Below, piece after piece: positions 8,379-16,560 of a stretch of 64,000 nucleotides of DNA. Below the pieces are notes generated by a model. The model did no database searches and had not been told where the DNA came from. It saw nothing but the letters and a program-made list of their open reading frames with translations. Location of the stretch: the NCBI RefSeq assembly GCF_043789415.1, contig NZ_JBDLLW010000004.1, positions 62,001 to 126,000 on the forward strand, given 5' to 3'. Position 1 is the first letter of the stretch. Every line of letters begins with the position of its first letter. A program made the translations under genes and the position numbers. The DNA is from Renibacterium sp043789415. Its GTDB lineage: Bacteria; Actinomycetota; Actinomycetes; Actinomycetales; Micrococcaceae.

Positions 8379-9767
8379 GTGACGGTATTGCTTTTTGTTC
8401 TCGGGGTGCTTTTCGTCGTCCTCGGGATCGGCGTCTCTATTGCGCTGCACGAGGTGGGTCACTTGGTGCCCGCGAAGCTCTTCAAGGTGCGGGTCACCCG
8501 CTACATGATCGGCTTCGGGCCCACTCTCTGGTCGCGTAAGAAGGGCGAAACCGAGTACGGGATCAAAGCGATTCCAGCGGGCGGTTATGTCGCGATGATC
8601 GGCATGTATCCGCCGAATAAGGCCGATGGCAGCATCCGGCCCTCCAGTACGGGTATGTTCCAGACTCTGGCGGAATCCGGAGCCGCTCAGCGCGAGAAGC
8701 GCCAGCGCAAGGCCGGTCGGTTCGAGCAGCTGGCTACCGAGGCACGCGCTATGGCGCACGAAGAAGTCGGGCCTGGCGATGAGAACCGGGTGTTCTACAA
8801 GCTGCCGGTGTGGAAGAAGATCATCATCATGCTCGGCGGCCCCTTCATGAACTTGCTGATCGGCACCGTGCTGATGGCCGTGCTGCTTATGGGCTTCGGA
8901 GTCGCGCAGCCGACCACTACGCTCTCAGTGGTCAACGCCTGCCAGGTCAAAGAAGGGGAGACCGCGGCTGATCCAGCGAATTGCACGCCGACGCCGGCCG
9001 CTGCGGCGAACCTGAAACCGGGTGATGTGATCAGCTCCTTCGACGGCAAGACCGTGACCAGCTGGGATGAGCTCACCTCCTGGATTCGAACCTCGGCTGG
9101 AAAGAATGTTCCGGTCACCGTGCAGCGCAACGGGCAGACCGTGCAACTCACGATCACCCCGGTGCTCACGGCCCGGCCCGTGCTGACTGCCGCAGGTACC
9201 CCTCAGAAGGACGCCTCGGGCAAGGCAGTGACCCAGGACGTCGGCTTCATCGGGGTGAGCCCGACGAGCCAGAACGTGCAGCAGCCGATCACCGCGGTAC
9301 TGCCCGCAGTGGGCAACAACATCGCCCAAGTGGCGGGTGTAGTGATCAACCTTCCGCAGCGGCTAGTCGCGGTGGCTCAGGCGGCCTTCAGCTCCGCGCC
9401 GCGCGACCCGAACGGCCCGGTCTCGGTGGTCGGCGTGGGACGGGTCGCGGGTGAAGTCGCAGCGATGGAGGATGTGCCGTTGAGTGCTCGGTTCGCCACG
9501 CTGCTCGGTCTGCTGGCCGGGCTGAACTTCGCGCTCTGCGTTTTCAACCTGATCCCCTTGCTGCCGCTGGACGGCGGGCATGTGATCGGGGCGCTCTACG
9601 AGGCGGCCCGACGTCGGATCGCGAAGCTCTTCAAGCGCAAGGACCCGGGACCCTTCGATATCGCCAAGCTTTTGCCGCTGACCTATGTAGTGGCCTCCTT
9701 GATGCTCGTGATGGGTGCTCTGCTGATTTACGCCGATATCGTCAAACCAGTGAATCTCTTCGGTTGA
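8379..9767 (+). CDS. RIP/RseP-type site-2 zinc metalloprotease
   Basis: Intramembrane metalloprotease that cleaves membrane-embedded anti-sigma factors or other substrates (Rip1/RseP family). The first membrane segment carries the zinc motif HEVGH (residues 24-28). A cytosolic insertion follows, then a second membrane helix (about 150-175), a PDZ domain (about 195-275), and the C-terminal membrane region with NLIPLLPLDGGH, whose Asp completes the zinc site. 462 residues. GTG at 8379 has GGGAAG 7 nt upstream and is preferred to TTG 8373. It starts 14 nt after dxr, and the stop codon is embedded in the first palindrome of the SatD operator. Mycobacterial Rip1 shares this genomic place. Confidence 0.95.
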   Translation: MTVLLFVLGVLFVVLGIGVSIALHEVGHLVPAKLFKVRVTRYMIGFGPTLWSRKKGETEYGIKAIPAGGYVAMIGMYPPNKADGSIRPSSTGMFQTLAESGAAQREKRQRKAGRFEQLATEARAMAHEEVGPGDENRVFYKLPVWKKIIIMLGGPFMNLLIGTVLMAVLLMGFGVAQPTTTLSVVNACQVKEGETAADPANCTPTPAAAANLKPGDVISSFDGKTVTSWDELTSWIRTSAGKNVPVTVQRNGQTVQLTITPVLTARPVLTAAGTPQKDASGKAVTQDVGFIGVSPTSQNVQQPITAVLPAVGNNIAQVAGVVINLPQRLVAVAQAAFSSAPRDPNGPVSVVGVGRVAGEVAAMEDVPLSARFATLLGLLAGLNFALCVFNLIPLLPLDGGHVIGALYEAARRRIAKLFKRKDPGPFDIAKLLPLTYVVASLMLVMGALLIYADIVKPVNLFG

Positions 9768-9850
9768 TTTCAGTAAATCAAGCAATAAAGATTGATTTAC
9801 TGAAATCAAACATATATGGTTGATCAATGTTCGTGATGACCATTGATCAA
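9764..9850. promoter_or_regulatory. multi-palindrome operator/promoter of the SatD-like gene
   Basis: Two 18-bp palindromes, TTGATTTCAGTAAATCAA (9764-9781) and TTGATTTACTGAAATCAA (9792-9809), are also exact reverse complements of each other around a 10-nt spacer. Two further 8-bp TTGATCAA palindromes follow at 9820-9827 and 9843-9850. Centres are spaced about 28, 23 and 23 bp. A -10-like TATATG (9813-9818) lies between them and the ATG at 9827. The first copy overlaps the stop codon of the protease gene. Likely an autoregulatory operator; as RNA, 9764-9809 would also form an 18-bp hairpin. Confidence 0.75.
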
Positions 9851-10441
9851 CGGGGCAGCCGCCGGAGCGAGGATCTGATCCCCGGCCTGGTCAAAGAGCT
9901 GGAGGGCGTGTCGACGCTCTTGCCCTTCGAGCGATCCGTCGGCGATGAGCTGCAGGGGGTGCTGCCTTCTGCGCAGGACGTCGTGGAAGTCTCGATGCGC
10001 GCTCTTCGCGCGGGCCAGTGGTACATCGGCATCGGGGTTGGGGCGGTGCAGACCCCGGTCTTTCAACATTCCCGCGATGCCAAGGGGAGTGCTTTCATCG
10101 CAGCACGCGAAGCAGTTGAGCAGGCCAAGAAATCCGGGAACCGAGTTCCGTTGGCGGTCTGCGGTGCTATTCCGAGCAAGCAGATAGCGGCGGCGGAAGC
10201 GGTGCTCCGATTGCTCGGGGGATTGGTGAGCGGGAGGAGCGCTGCGGAATGGCGGATCCTGGACCGGCTTACCCCTGGGGTGCGCGGGAATCAAGCCGAG
10301 GTGGCGGCGGCTCTCCAGGTCAGCCCGCAAGCGGTGAGCAACGCCGTCCGACGTTCTGGCTGGCTTGAGGAGTGGGCGGGGCGGGATGCCGCAGCGCTGT
10401 TATTGGAACTCGCGGATCGGACCGTTGAGGAATGGAGCTGA
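9827..10441 (+). CDS. SatD-family DNA-binding-like protein
   Basis: 204 residues. The N-terminal two thirds match the SatD family pattern: an acidic start (MTIDQRGSR), the VGDELQGVL signature (about 43-51), the GIGVGAVQTPVF strand, and the GSAFIAAREAVE helix. The C-terminal third reads as a winged or plain helix-turn-helix (GNQAEVAAALQVSPQAVSNA, about 150-170), so it probably binds DNA. SatD genes are often followed by a small membrane protein gene, as here. No ribosome site precedes the ATG; the -10 box lies 8 nt upstream, so the mRNA is probably leaderless. The palindrome array over its promoter suggests self-repression. The biological role of SatD proteins is not established (the name comes from a streptococcal acid-tolerance locus). 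Confidence 0.8.
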   Translation: MFVMTIDQRGSRRSEDLIPGLVKELEGVSTLLPFERSVGDELQGVLPSAQDVVEVSMRALRAGQWYIGIGVGAVQTPVFQHSRDAKGSAFIAAREAVEQAKKSGNRVPLAVCGAIPSKQIAAAEAVLRLLGGLVSGRSAAEWRILDRLTPGVRGNQAEVAAALQVSPQAVSNAVRRSGWLEEWAGRDAAALLLELADRTVEEWS

Positions 10442-10472
10442 GTCGGGGAAGCCATCGCCGGGATGCCGAACG

Positions 10473-10478
10473 TAGGCT
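10473..10478 (+). promoter_or_regulatory. -10 box TAGGCT
   Basis: TAGGCT lies 6 nt before the ATG at 10485, so the membrane-protein gene after satD can be transcribed separately as a leaderless mRNA. Confidence 0.5.
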
Positions 10479-10484
10479 GGAGTC

Positions 10485-10970
10485 ATGACGTTTTTGATCA
10501 TCATCGCGGCTCTGCTGGTGGCGAGCCTTCTCGGTTGGCCACTGACCGCCCTGGTCCTCAAATTGGCGCGCAATGTGGATCTCAAGGCCAAGGCGACGGA
10601 TGAAACGGCTTCGGAGAGTTTGCCGACGGCGATCCCAGAGAGTGAGCAAGCAGCCCAGGCCGAGCAAACAGCCGGTTCGGCTGAGATCGAGAAGCTAGCT
10701 GAACGCCCGCAACCCAGCCAGAACTCATCGAAAGTGCTCCGCGGCGGGCTGCTGATCGGCGTCCTGGAACGTCTAGCCGTGGTGCTCTGCCTGGTCTTCG
10801 ATCAGCCGGTGGCGATCGCCTACGTGATCGCCGTAAAGGGACTGGGCCGGTATCCGGAATTGAAGGAAAGTCCGGCGGCGAGCGAACGATTCATCATCGG
10901 CACTCTGGCCTCGCTGATCTGGGCCACCGTGGTGGGCGTTACGGCCCGCTGGCTGATGAGTCTGCTCTAG
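10485..10970 (+). CDS. small membrane protein, partner of the SatD-like gene
   Basis: 161 residues with a membrane helix at 2-27, an Ala/Glu/Ser/Pro-rich loop (about 35-80), and two C-terminal hydrophobic segments (about 84-110 and 135-160). The segment LERLAVVLCLVFDQPVAIAYVIAVKGLGRYPEL and the following ERFIIGTLASLIWA resemble the C-terminal part of DUF3307-type membrane proteins, which commonly sit next to SatD genes. This is a similarity judged by eye. It begins 43 nt after the SatD stop and may have its own promoter. Function unknown; the pairing suggests that the SatD regulator and this membrane protein work together. Confidence 0.7.
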   Translation: MTFLIIIAALLVASLLGWPLTALVLKLARNVDLKAKATDETASESLPTAIPESEQAAQAEQTAGSAEIEKLAERPQPSQNSSKVLRGGLLIGVLERLAVVLCLVFDQPVAIAYVIAVKGLGRYPELKESPAASERFIIGTLASLIWATVVGVTARWLMSLL

Positions 10971-10997
10971 CCCGCCGAGAAGCCACGAATTTCTCAG

Positions 10998-11088
10998 CCA
11001 GCGATCCCACTGAGTTTTACTGCTGCGACAGCAGATCGCTTATCCCAGCAACAGGAATAACTTCAGTAACACTCAGTGGGACGGCTGG
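10998..11088. repeat. dispersed intergenic hairpin element, family A copy 2
   Basis: Left end CCAGCGATCCCACTGAGT, right end GTAACACTCAGTGGGACGG plus CTGG, with about 45 nt between. Its right end matches the left end of copy 1 in inverse orientation. It lies between two genes on the same strand. No coding potential. Confidence 0.8.
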
Positions 11089-11104
11089 ATGTAGAGGTTC
11101 TGTG

Positions 11105-11110
11105 TAGGGT
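11105..11110 (+). promoter_or_regulatory. -10 box TAGGGT
   Basis: TAGGGT lies 6 nt before the ATG at 11117, in the leaderless spacing seen repeatedly in this window. Confidence 0.4.
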
Positions 11111-11116
11111 GAAGGT

Positions 11117-11407
11117 ATGAGTATTTATGCGGTGGAATATCACTACGATCCGAAGACCGCCGGACTGCGCGATGAGCACCGGCCGGTGCATCGAGACTGG
11201 CTTTCCAGCCAATCAGAGGCCGGCGTCATCCTCGCCTCGGGGCCTTACCCGGACGGCAGCGGCGCGCTGCTGATCTTCCGTGCTGAGAACGAGGACGAAC
11301 TGAGAGCACTCTTGCAGCAGGACCCCTTTGCGATTCAGCAGTGCATCGCTGGCGTCGGCGTTAAGGCCTGGAATCCGGTGATTGGGCGGCTCAAGGAATA
11401 TGTCTGA
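11117..11407 (+). CDS. YciI-family protein
   Basis: 96-residue YciI-like protein of the ferredoxin-like dimeric alpha/beta barrel fold. The family pattern is complete: a first beta strand (IYAVEYHYDP), a conserved His-Arg/Asp region (EHRPVHRDWL), SGPYPDGSGALLIF, and an ELRALLQQDPF helix, ending in a short strand. Some YciI proteins are weak hydrolases or isomerases, but most have no known role. It stands alone between a hairpin element and ispG. Confidence 0.88.
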   Translation: MSIYAVEYHYDPKTAGLRDEHRPVHRDWLSSQSEAGVILASGPYPDGSGALLIFRAENEDELRALLQQDPFAIQQCIAGVGVKAWNPVIGRLKEYV

Positions 11408-11495
11408 GCCGCTCGAAGCTTAGAATGAAGAGTACGTCCGTCACCCGACAACCGTCGTCGTCACAGGACGCGAAGCACATAATGGAGTCACAGCA

Positions 11496-12671
11496 ATGAC
11501 ATCAGTCAGTTTGGGTATGCCAGCCGCGCCACCGCCGGTGCTAGCTCCCCGGAGGAAGACCCGGCAGATCAAGGTCGGTTCGGTCGGGGTGGGATCGGAT
11601 TCACCGATCAGCGTCCAATCGATGACCACTACGCCCACCACCGATATCAATGCCACTCTGCAACAGATCGCCGAACTGACGGCCTCGGGCTGCGATATCG
11701 TCCGGGTCGCCTGCCCCTCAGCGGACGACGCCGAGGCCCTGCCGATCATTGCCAAGAAATCACAGATCCCGGTGATCGCGGATATTCATTTTCAGCCCAA
11801 ATACGTTTTCGCCGCGATCGAAGCCGGTTGCGCCGCGGTACGGGTGAACCCGGGCAATATCCGCAAATTCGACGATCAGGTCAAGGAGATCGCCCAGGCG
11901 GCCAAGGACCACGGCGTCTCGATCCGGATCGGCGTCAACGCCGGTTCGCTGGACCCCCGACTGATGCAGAAGTACGGCAAAGCGACTCCCGAAGCGCTCG
12001 TGGAGAGCGCGGTTTGGGAGGCTTCGCTCTTCGAAGAGCACGATTTCCATGACTTCAAGATCTCGGTGAAGCATAACGACCCGGTAGTGATGGTGCGGGC
12101 CTACGAACTGTTGGCGGAACGTGGAGATTGGCCTTTGCACCTCGGCGTGACCGAGGCAGGGCCGGCTTTCCAGGGCACCATTAAATCGGCCACCGCCTTC
12201 GGAGCTTTGCTCTCCAAGGGGATCGGCGACACCATCCGGGTCTCGCTTTCTGCTCCTCCGGTGGAGGAGATCAAGGTCGGCAATCAGATCCTGCAGTCCC
12301 TCAATCTGCGGCCTCGGAAGCTGGAGATCGTCTCCTGCCCCTCCTGCGGCCGAGCCCAGGTGGATGTCTACACCCTCGCTGAGCAGGTCACCTCAGGGCT
12401 GGAGGGCATGGAAGTGCCGTTGCGGGTGGCCGTCATGGGCTGTGTGGTAAACGGGCCGGGAGAAGCGCGTGAGGCCGATCTCGGAGTGGCCTCCGGCAAT
12501 GGCAAAGGCCAGATTTTTGTGAAGGGAGAAGTCATTAAGACTGTTCCTGAGGATCAGATTGTTGAGACACTCATTGAGGAAGCAATGCGGATCGCCGAGG
12601 AAATAGAAGAGGCGGGTGGAACCGATGGCCAGAACGGCGTCAAGGGCTCTCCCGTGGTCAGCGTTTCCTAA
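11496..12671 (+). CDS. ispG: 4-hydroxy-3-methylbut-2-enyl-diphosphate synthase (flavodoxin)
   Basis: MEP-pathway 4Fe-4S enzyme converting MEcPP to HMBPP (GcpE). The N-terminal TIM barrel begins with the ARRK-type segment and SVQSMTTTPT, with VRVNPGN and RIGVNAGSLD inside. The C-terminal cluster domain has CPSCGR and MGCVVNGPGEA, which supply the cluster cysteines. 391 residues, normal for actinobacteria. Located with dxr and the site-2 protease as in Mycobacterium. Its end overlaps the start of the next acetyltransferase gene by 47 nt. Confidence 0.97.
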   Translation: MTSVSLGMPAAPPPVLAPRRKTRQIKVGSVGVGSDSPISVQSMTTTPTTDINATLQQIAELTASGCDIVRVACPSADDAEALPIIAKKSQIPVIADIHFQPKYVFAAIEAGCAAVRVNPGNIRKFDDQVKEIAQAAKDHGVSIRIGVNAGSLDPRLMQKYGKATPEALVESAVWEASLFEEHDFHDFKISVKHNDPVVMVRAYELLAERGDWPLHLGVTEAGPAFQGTIKSATAFGALLSKGIGDTIRVSLSAPPVEEIKVGNQILQSLNLRPRKLEIVSCPSCGRAQVDVYTLAEQVTSGLEGMEVPLRVAVMGCVVNGPGEAREADLGVASGNGKGQIFVKGEVIKTVPEDQIVETLIEEAMRIAEEIEEAGGTDGQNGVKGSPVVSVS

Positions 12672-13524
12672 AGCTGCCCGAACGGGCGAATCTCCGATTC
12701 GGGTACTCACCGAATCGGACACTGCGGCGTTGCGCGAATTGGTCGACCAAGACCCAGTGGCCAATGTCTTCATGGCCTCTCAGCTCGATCAGCACCACAG
12801 CGCCGTGCCCAATATCCTGGGGGTTCACACCGCAGGGTTCTTTGCCCCTGACGGTGAGTTATTGGCGGCCAGCTGGGTCGGTGCGAATGTCATTCCGATC
12901 GCCGTCACCGAGCAGCTAGCGCCGGCTTTCGGCAATTATCTGAGCGCTTTAGGACGTCGTCACGCCAGCATTTACGGCCCTGCGGAAGCGGTGCTCGCTA
13001 TCTTCCGGCAGATGCGCGCCAAAGGTGCCCGGGCCAGCGAAGTCCGGCCGTGCCAGCCCCTGCTGGCGATGAGCGGGGCTTCATCGATCGCCCCGCATCC
13101 GCAGCTGCGCCCCAGTCGGATGGAATGTTTCGAACAGATCCTGCCCGCTGCGGTGGCGATGTTCGAAGAGGAAGTCGGCTACTCCCCGCTGACCACGGGG
13201 GAGGACTTCTATCGACGCCGGGTCGCCTCGCTGATTCGCCAGGGCTATTCCCTGAGCCACTTGGATCGATTCGGCGAAGTGATCTTCAAAGCCGATCTGG
13301 GTGCTGTCTCGCGGGCGGCGAGCCAGGTGCAAGGAGTCTGGTTGCGACCGGACCACCGCGGCCGGGGTCTCAGCCACGCCTATATGGCCGCAGTGGTCGA
13401 ATTGGCCCGCCGGCACGCGCCGGTGGTGAGCCTCTACGTCAATGATTACAATACGAGGGCTTTCGCAAGCTACCAGCGAGTGGGCTTTGAACGGGTCGGC
13501 ACCTTCGCCACCGTCCTTTTCTAG
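12625..13524 (+). CDS. GNAT acetyltransferase with N-terminal DUF4081-like domain
   Basis: About 299 residues. The N-terminal half (LTESDTAALRELVDQDPVAN, SQLD, ILGVHTAGFFAPDG) resembles the DUF4081 domain of actinobacterial GNAT proteins. The C-terminal half holds the acetyl-CoA-binding GVWLRPDHRGRGLSHAYMAAV motif and the final YVNDYNTRAFASYQRVGFE. Homologous genes sit beside ispG in mycobacteria (Rv2867c). ATG 12625 is chosen because GAGGCGGG lies about 8 nt upstream; GTG 12616 is also open. It overlaps ispG, so the pair is probably cotranscribed. The substrate is unknown. Confidence 0.88.
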   Translation: MARTASRALPWSAFPKAARTGESPIRVLTESDTAALRELVDQDPVANVFMASQLDQHHSAVPNILGVHTAGFFAPDGELLAASWVGANVIPIAVTEQLAPAFGNYLSALGRRHASIYGPAEAVLAIFRQMRAKGARASEVRPCQPLLAMSGASSIAPHPQLRPSRMECFEQILPAAVAMFEEEVGYSPLTTGEDFYRRRVASLIRQGYSLSHLDRFGEVIFKADLGAVSRAASQVQGVWLRPDHRGRGLSHAYMAAVVELARRHAPVVSLYVNDYNTRAFASYQRVGFERVGTFATVLF

Positions 13525-13546
13525 TCTTTCCGCCCTCCTGGCCGGC

Positions 13547-13822
13547 TCAGCTGGCGCTGGTGTCCTCTTGCTGCTGGGCCTGGCGGCCCAGCGCGAGCGA
13601 GCTATTGTGCAGCATCTCCGCGGCGTTCAGCAGAGTCGGGGCGTGAGAGGAATTCCAGGCGTGCTTGAAGAAGAAGGAGTCGGGGCCGTGCCATTCCAGA
13701 GGGCCGTTGATCTTGGCGCTCAGCGTAGCCCTGGCGGTTCTTAGTAAATCCGCCCCCTGGGCCATCTGACGGGCGAGGGCGCGCAGTTCCTCCGGATCGG
13801 CTCCCAGCAGGCTTTCGCTCAC
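13547..13822 (-). CDS. WXG100 (ESAT-6-like) protein
   Basis: 91 residues, all helical by composition, with a central W-H-G motif (about 44-46) between two amphipathic helices. That is the signature of WXG100 proteins exported by type VII (Esx) systems. The GTG start is preceded by AGGAG. No EccC ATPase or other secretion gene is nearby, so it is an orphan substrate or structural partner of a system elsewhere. It ends 22 nt from the convergent acetyltransferase. Confidence 0.75.
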   Translation of the reverse strand: MSESLLGADPEELRALARQMAQGADLLRTARATLSAKINGPLEWHGPDSFFFKHAWNSSHAPTLLNAAEMLHNSSLALGRQAQQQEDTSAS

Positions 13823-13915
13823 CGGTGCGCTCCTAGGTAGTTCACCTTTTCAGCCTAGAGCCCGGCTGCCCGGGCCGCGATGGGTAGTACTGCCCATTGA
13901 ACTCTTGAGTGAGGA

Positions 13916-14602
13916 TCACTCGCTGCTGTATGGAGCATAGAGCCGTCTGCCCGGCGCCGGGATTCCTGATGGCGTCATTTCCGGGGTCGTGGTTTCCGGG
14001 GTCGTCGCCCGGATTCCCTTGAGCACGATATCGACGATGTGCTCAGCGGTGCTCCGATCAAAAGCTCTGCGCTCTCTGAAGACAAAAAGGTACACCGGTC
14101 CTACCAGTAACTCGCCGAGGAAATAGGCATCGAGAGCGGGTAATTCCCCGGCCGCGGTCGCGGCATCGAGCCTGCGCTGCAGAGCTTCGACGCGGGTGTT
14201 CAGGATGGAGTTCTCAATGGCATGCAATGCCGGGGTGCCACGGGCGTGCTCCAGGAAACCCATAATGGCGCGGCCTCTCGGGGTGCGGATTCCCTCCGCT
14301 ATCGCCAGCAGGTAACGGATCAGATCCTCGCGCAGATCGGCGCTGCTCTGCAAGGAGATCTGCACCGTGGAGAACCGTTCGAAGGCGGCCCGGATCAGGT
14401 CGTCTTTATTCGGCCAATTGCGGTAGAGGGTCGTCTTATGCACGCCGGATCGCTGGGCCACGGTTTCATAGCGCAGCGCGCCGATGCCTTCTTCAGCAAA
14501 GAGATCGAGGGTTGCTTCCAGTACGCGAGCCTTGATGGCCGCGGTGCGACCTCCCGGTCGGGAGCTGCGCTGGGTATTCGCTGTGGGCTCGATAGCATCC
14601 AT
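13916..14602 (-). CDS. TetR-family transcriptional regulator
   Basis: 228 residues. An N-terminal helix-turn-helix (ATLDLFAEEGIGALRYETVA and RSGVHKTTLYRNWPNKDDLI, about 28-70) is followed by a helical ligand-binding domain. A low-complexity TTPE-type tail is seen near the C-terminus. It is divergent from a decayed FAD monooxygenase gene, with a TATGAT -10 box on its own strand at 14612-14617. The same TetR/monooxygenase arrangement recurs intact at 35107-37074. Its original target may have been the now broken neighbour. Confidence 0.92.
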   Translation of the reverse strand: MDAIEPTANTQRSSRPGGRTAAIKARVLEATLDLFAEEGIGALRYETVAQRSGVHKTTLYRNWPNKDDLIRAAFERFSTVQISLQSSADLREDLIRYLLAIAEGIRTPRGRAIMGFLEHARGTPALHAIENSILNTRVEALQRRLDAATAAGELPALDAYFLGELLVGPVYLFVFRERRAFDRSTAEHIVDIVLKGIRATTPETTTPEMTPSGIPAPGRRLYAPYSSE

Positions 14603-14618
14603 GGATTATTGATCATAG

Positions 14619-15687
14619 CGCGTCCATCAGGTGACGATCGTCGAGCGGGCAAGCCATTTGCGGGTGACTGGTACACCGATCGATGTGCGCGGTGATGCCA
14701 TTGAGATCGCGCGGCAGATGGGCATCCTGCCCCGCCTGATCGAGGAGCGAGTCAGGATGACCGAGCTCGTGCAACTCGTTGATGGGCAGGGCCGAGTGCT
14801 AGCCGATCTCGTCCCAGAGCAGATCAGCGATTCACCGGACGACCTTGAGATCGCCAGAAAGGATCTCAGCCAGATCCTGACCGATGCCCTTCCTGAATCG
14901 GTGCAGCTCACCTTTGCGGAATCCATCTCGGCCTTGCACGACACGGGCGACGTCGTCGAGGTCACCTTCACCTCGGCAGGTCAGGATGTGCACGATCTGG
15001 TGGTCGGCGCGGACGGGCTTCACTCGGCGGTGCGGAGGCCGGTGTTCGGACCCGAAGAGAACTACCTGAAGTATCTCGGTGTGTACTTCGGGATCACCAC
15101 TTTGCCGTCCGTGCCCGACGATGGACGACGTTCCATGATGTACAACTTCCCGAACCATCCGGTCGGCTATCTCACCTACCGGACCGGAGCTCTCGGGTTC
15201 TTCGTCTTCCGTTCTGAGCCGCTGCACTATGACCATCAAGATATCGAAGCACAGCGCCGTCTGCTGCGTGAGGCGTTTTCCGCGGAGGGTTCTTGGAAGC
15301 TCCCAGATCTGCTCGACAACGCGCAACACGATGAGGACTTCTACCTTGATTCAGCGAGTCAGATCCATCTGCCTAGCTGGTCCAGCGGCCGGGTGGTGTT
15401 GATCGGCGACGCCGCCCATTCCGCGGCTTTCATCTCCGGACGGGGCATTTCGCTCGCCCTCACCGGCACTTGGTTCCTGGCCCAGGCGCTCGAACAGCAC
15501 CCGAACGATCTGAAGGCAGCTTTTGCCGCCTATGCGGAGCAACAGCGGCCTTTATGTTGAACATCCGCAAAACAGCATGGGGCGCGGCAAAGAACTGATG
15601 GTTCCGCAGGGTTGGGAGGCCATTCATGAGCGCAATGCCCGCTTTCGCGAGTTGCAGGGTGACCAATTCACCGGATCTGCCCGCTAG
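14619..15687 (+). pseudogene. FAD-dependent monooxygenase, truncated and frameshifted
   Basis: Remnant of a PHBH-type FAD monooxygenase. The readable frame begins at VTIVERA, the second beta strand of the Rossmann fold, and an in-frame TAG at 14616-14618 stands before it. The N-terminal GxGxxG strand-helix is therefore missing. LVVGADGLHSAVR (GD-type motif), GRVVLIGDAAHS and the C-terminal region are recognisable. At 15551-15553 one extra T shifts the frame: the + reading stops at 15560, while the next frame continues with YVEHPQNSMGRGKEL for 44 codons to TAG 15685-15687. A shortened but expressed protein from 14631 cannot bind FAD normally. Compare the intact paralogue at 35824-37074. Confidence 0.82.
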
Positions 15688-15775
15688 CACGAAGCCTGGA
15701 TCCTGTTCGGTCTGGAGCTCATGGACACCGCACTGCCTTTGGCTCGAGGGCCGATTACTCAGCCTTCTGGGGCTC

Positions 15776-16456
15776 TCACTGAGGCGGTGAGTCTTCGCTC
15801 TCGGCGACCTTGTGCCGCGAAAGTCGGACGGCCTGTTGATGGGAATTGCCCCAGATCGGGTCGTCCTCTCGCGGTTCCCAGATCGGCGGTTCGCCCAGGA
15901 AAGCATAATTCCCAGCAGTGATCCGGGCCAGAGCTCCATCGGTCCACCGAAGATCGCCCTGCAGCCGTTCCACCGCGAACAGGTGGTGCTCCATAACGTG
16001 CGGCGGTGTATCGCGACTGCCCTGCGAAAGCTCAGAGATGGCTTTCGCTTCCCGCCGTAGCGCTTCATTGAGGCCGTTTTTTCTTTCACCCAATAAGACT
16101 GAGACCTCCTCACGGCCGAAAAATGGCAGAAAAGCGATTCCCGCCATCGTTGTCGCTAGCGTTGGGGACGCCACATCGCGCAGCGCCTGGCGGAAGAGCT
16201 TGGAGAATTCAGCAGAGCCCGAATCAGTGATTCGGTAGGTGGCCTTGGCCGCGGATTCGTCGGCTTCCGTGGGGACCACCTCCAATAGGCCTTCTTTGGC
16301 CAGCGTACCCAGTGCCGAATAGATCGAACCCGGCTTCACATTCGCCCACTCATCGGCCTTCCAGGAATTGAGCTCCTGTAGCAGTAAATAGCCGTGAGCA
16401 GGCTGGAAGATCCGGACAACGCCGAGCACCAGTAAACGTGTGGAGTAGGGAGCCAT
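15776..16456 (-). CDS. PadR-family transcriptional regulator
   Basis: 226 residues. The N-terminal winged helix-turn-helix is typical of PadR (STRLLVLGVVRIFQPAHGYLLLQEL, VKPGSIYSALGTLAKEGLLEV, then a TYRITDSG wing, about residues 5-85). A C-terminal helical dimerisation domain of the larger PadR subtype follows. Divergent from proS; the 104-nt space between them holds the promoters and the inverted repeat ACTT-N6-AAGT near 16459-16472, which could be its operator. It may once have served the monooxygenase pseudogene downstream. Confidence 0.9.
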   Translation of the reverse strand: MAPYSTRLLVLGVVRIFQPAHGYLLLQELNSWKADEWANVKPGSIYSALGTLAKEGLLEVVPTEADESAAKATYRITDSGSAEFSKLFRQALRDVASPTLATTMAGIAFLPFFGREEVSVLLGERKNGLNEALRREAKAISELSQGSRDTPPHVMEHHLFAVERLQGDLRWTDGALARITAGNYAFLGEPPIWEPREDDPIWGNSHQQAVRLSRHKVAESEDSPPQ

Positions 16457-16560
16457 GAACTTGAGTGTAAGTCACCGTTCTGCAAGTACTCTAGCGGCGG
16501 GTAGATTAGTAGTGACTTTTCAGCCGAAGAGTGTGTTCGAGTCAGAAGGGAGCCACATCA

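Noticed and set aside
9764..9809. FNR/CRP-type boxes
   Set aside because: FNR sites have TTGAT-N4-ATCAA; here the half-sites are 8 nt apart and both palindromes are much longer, so a dedicated regulator is more likely.
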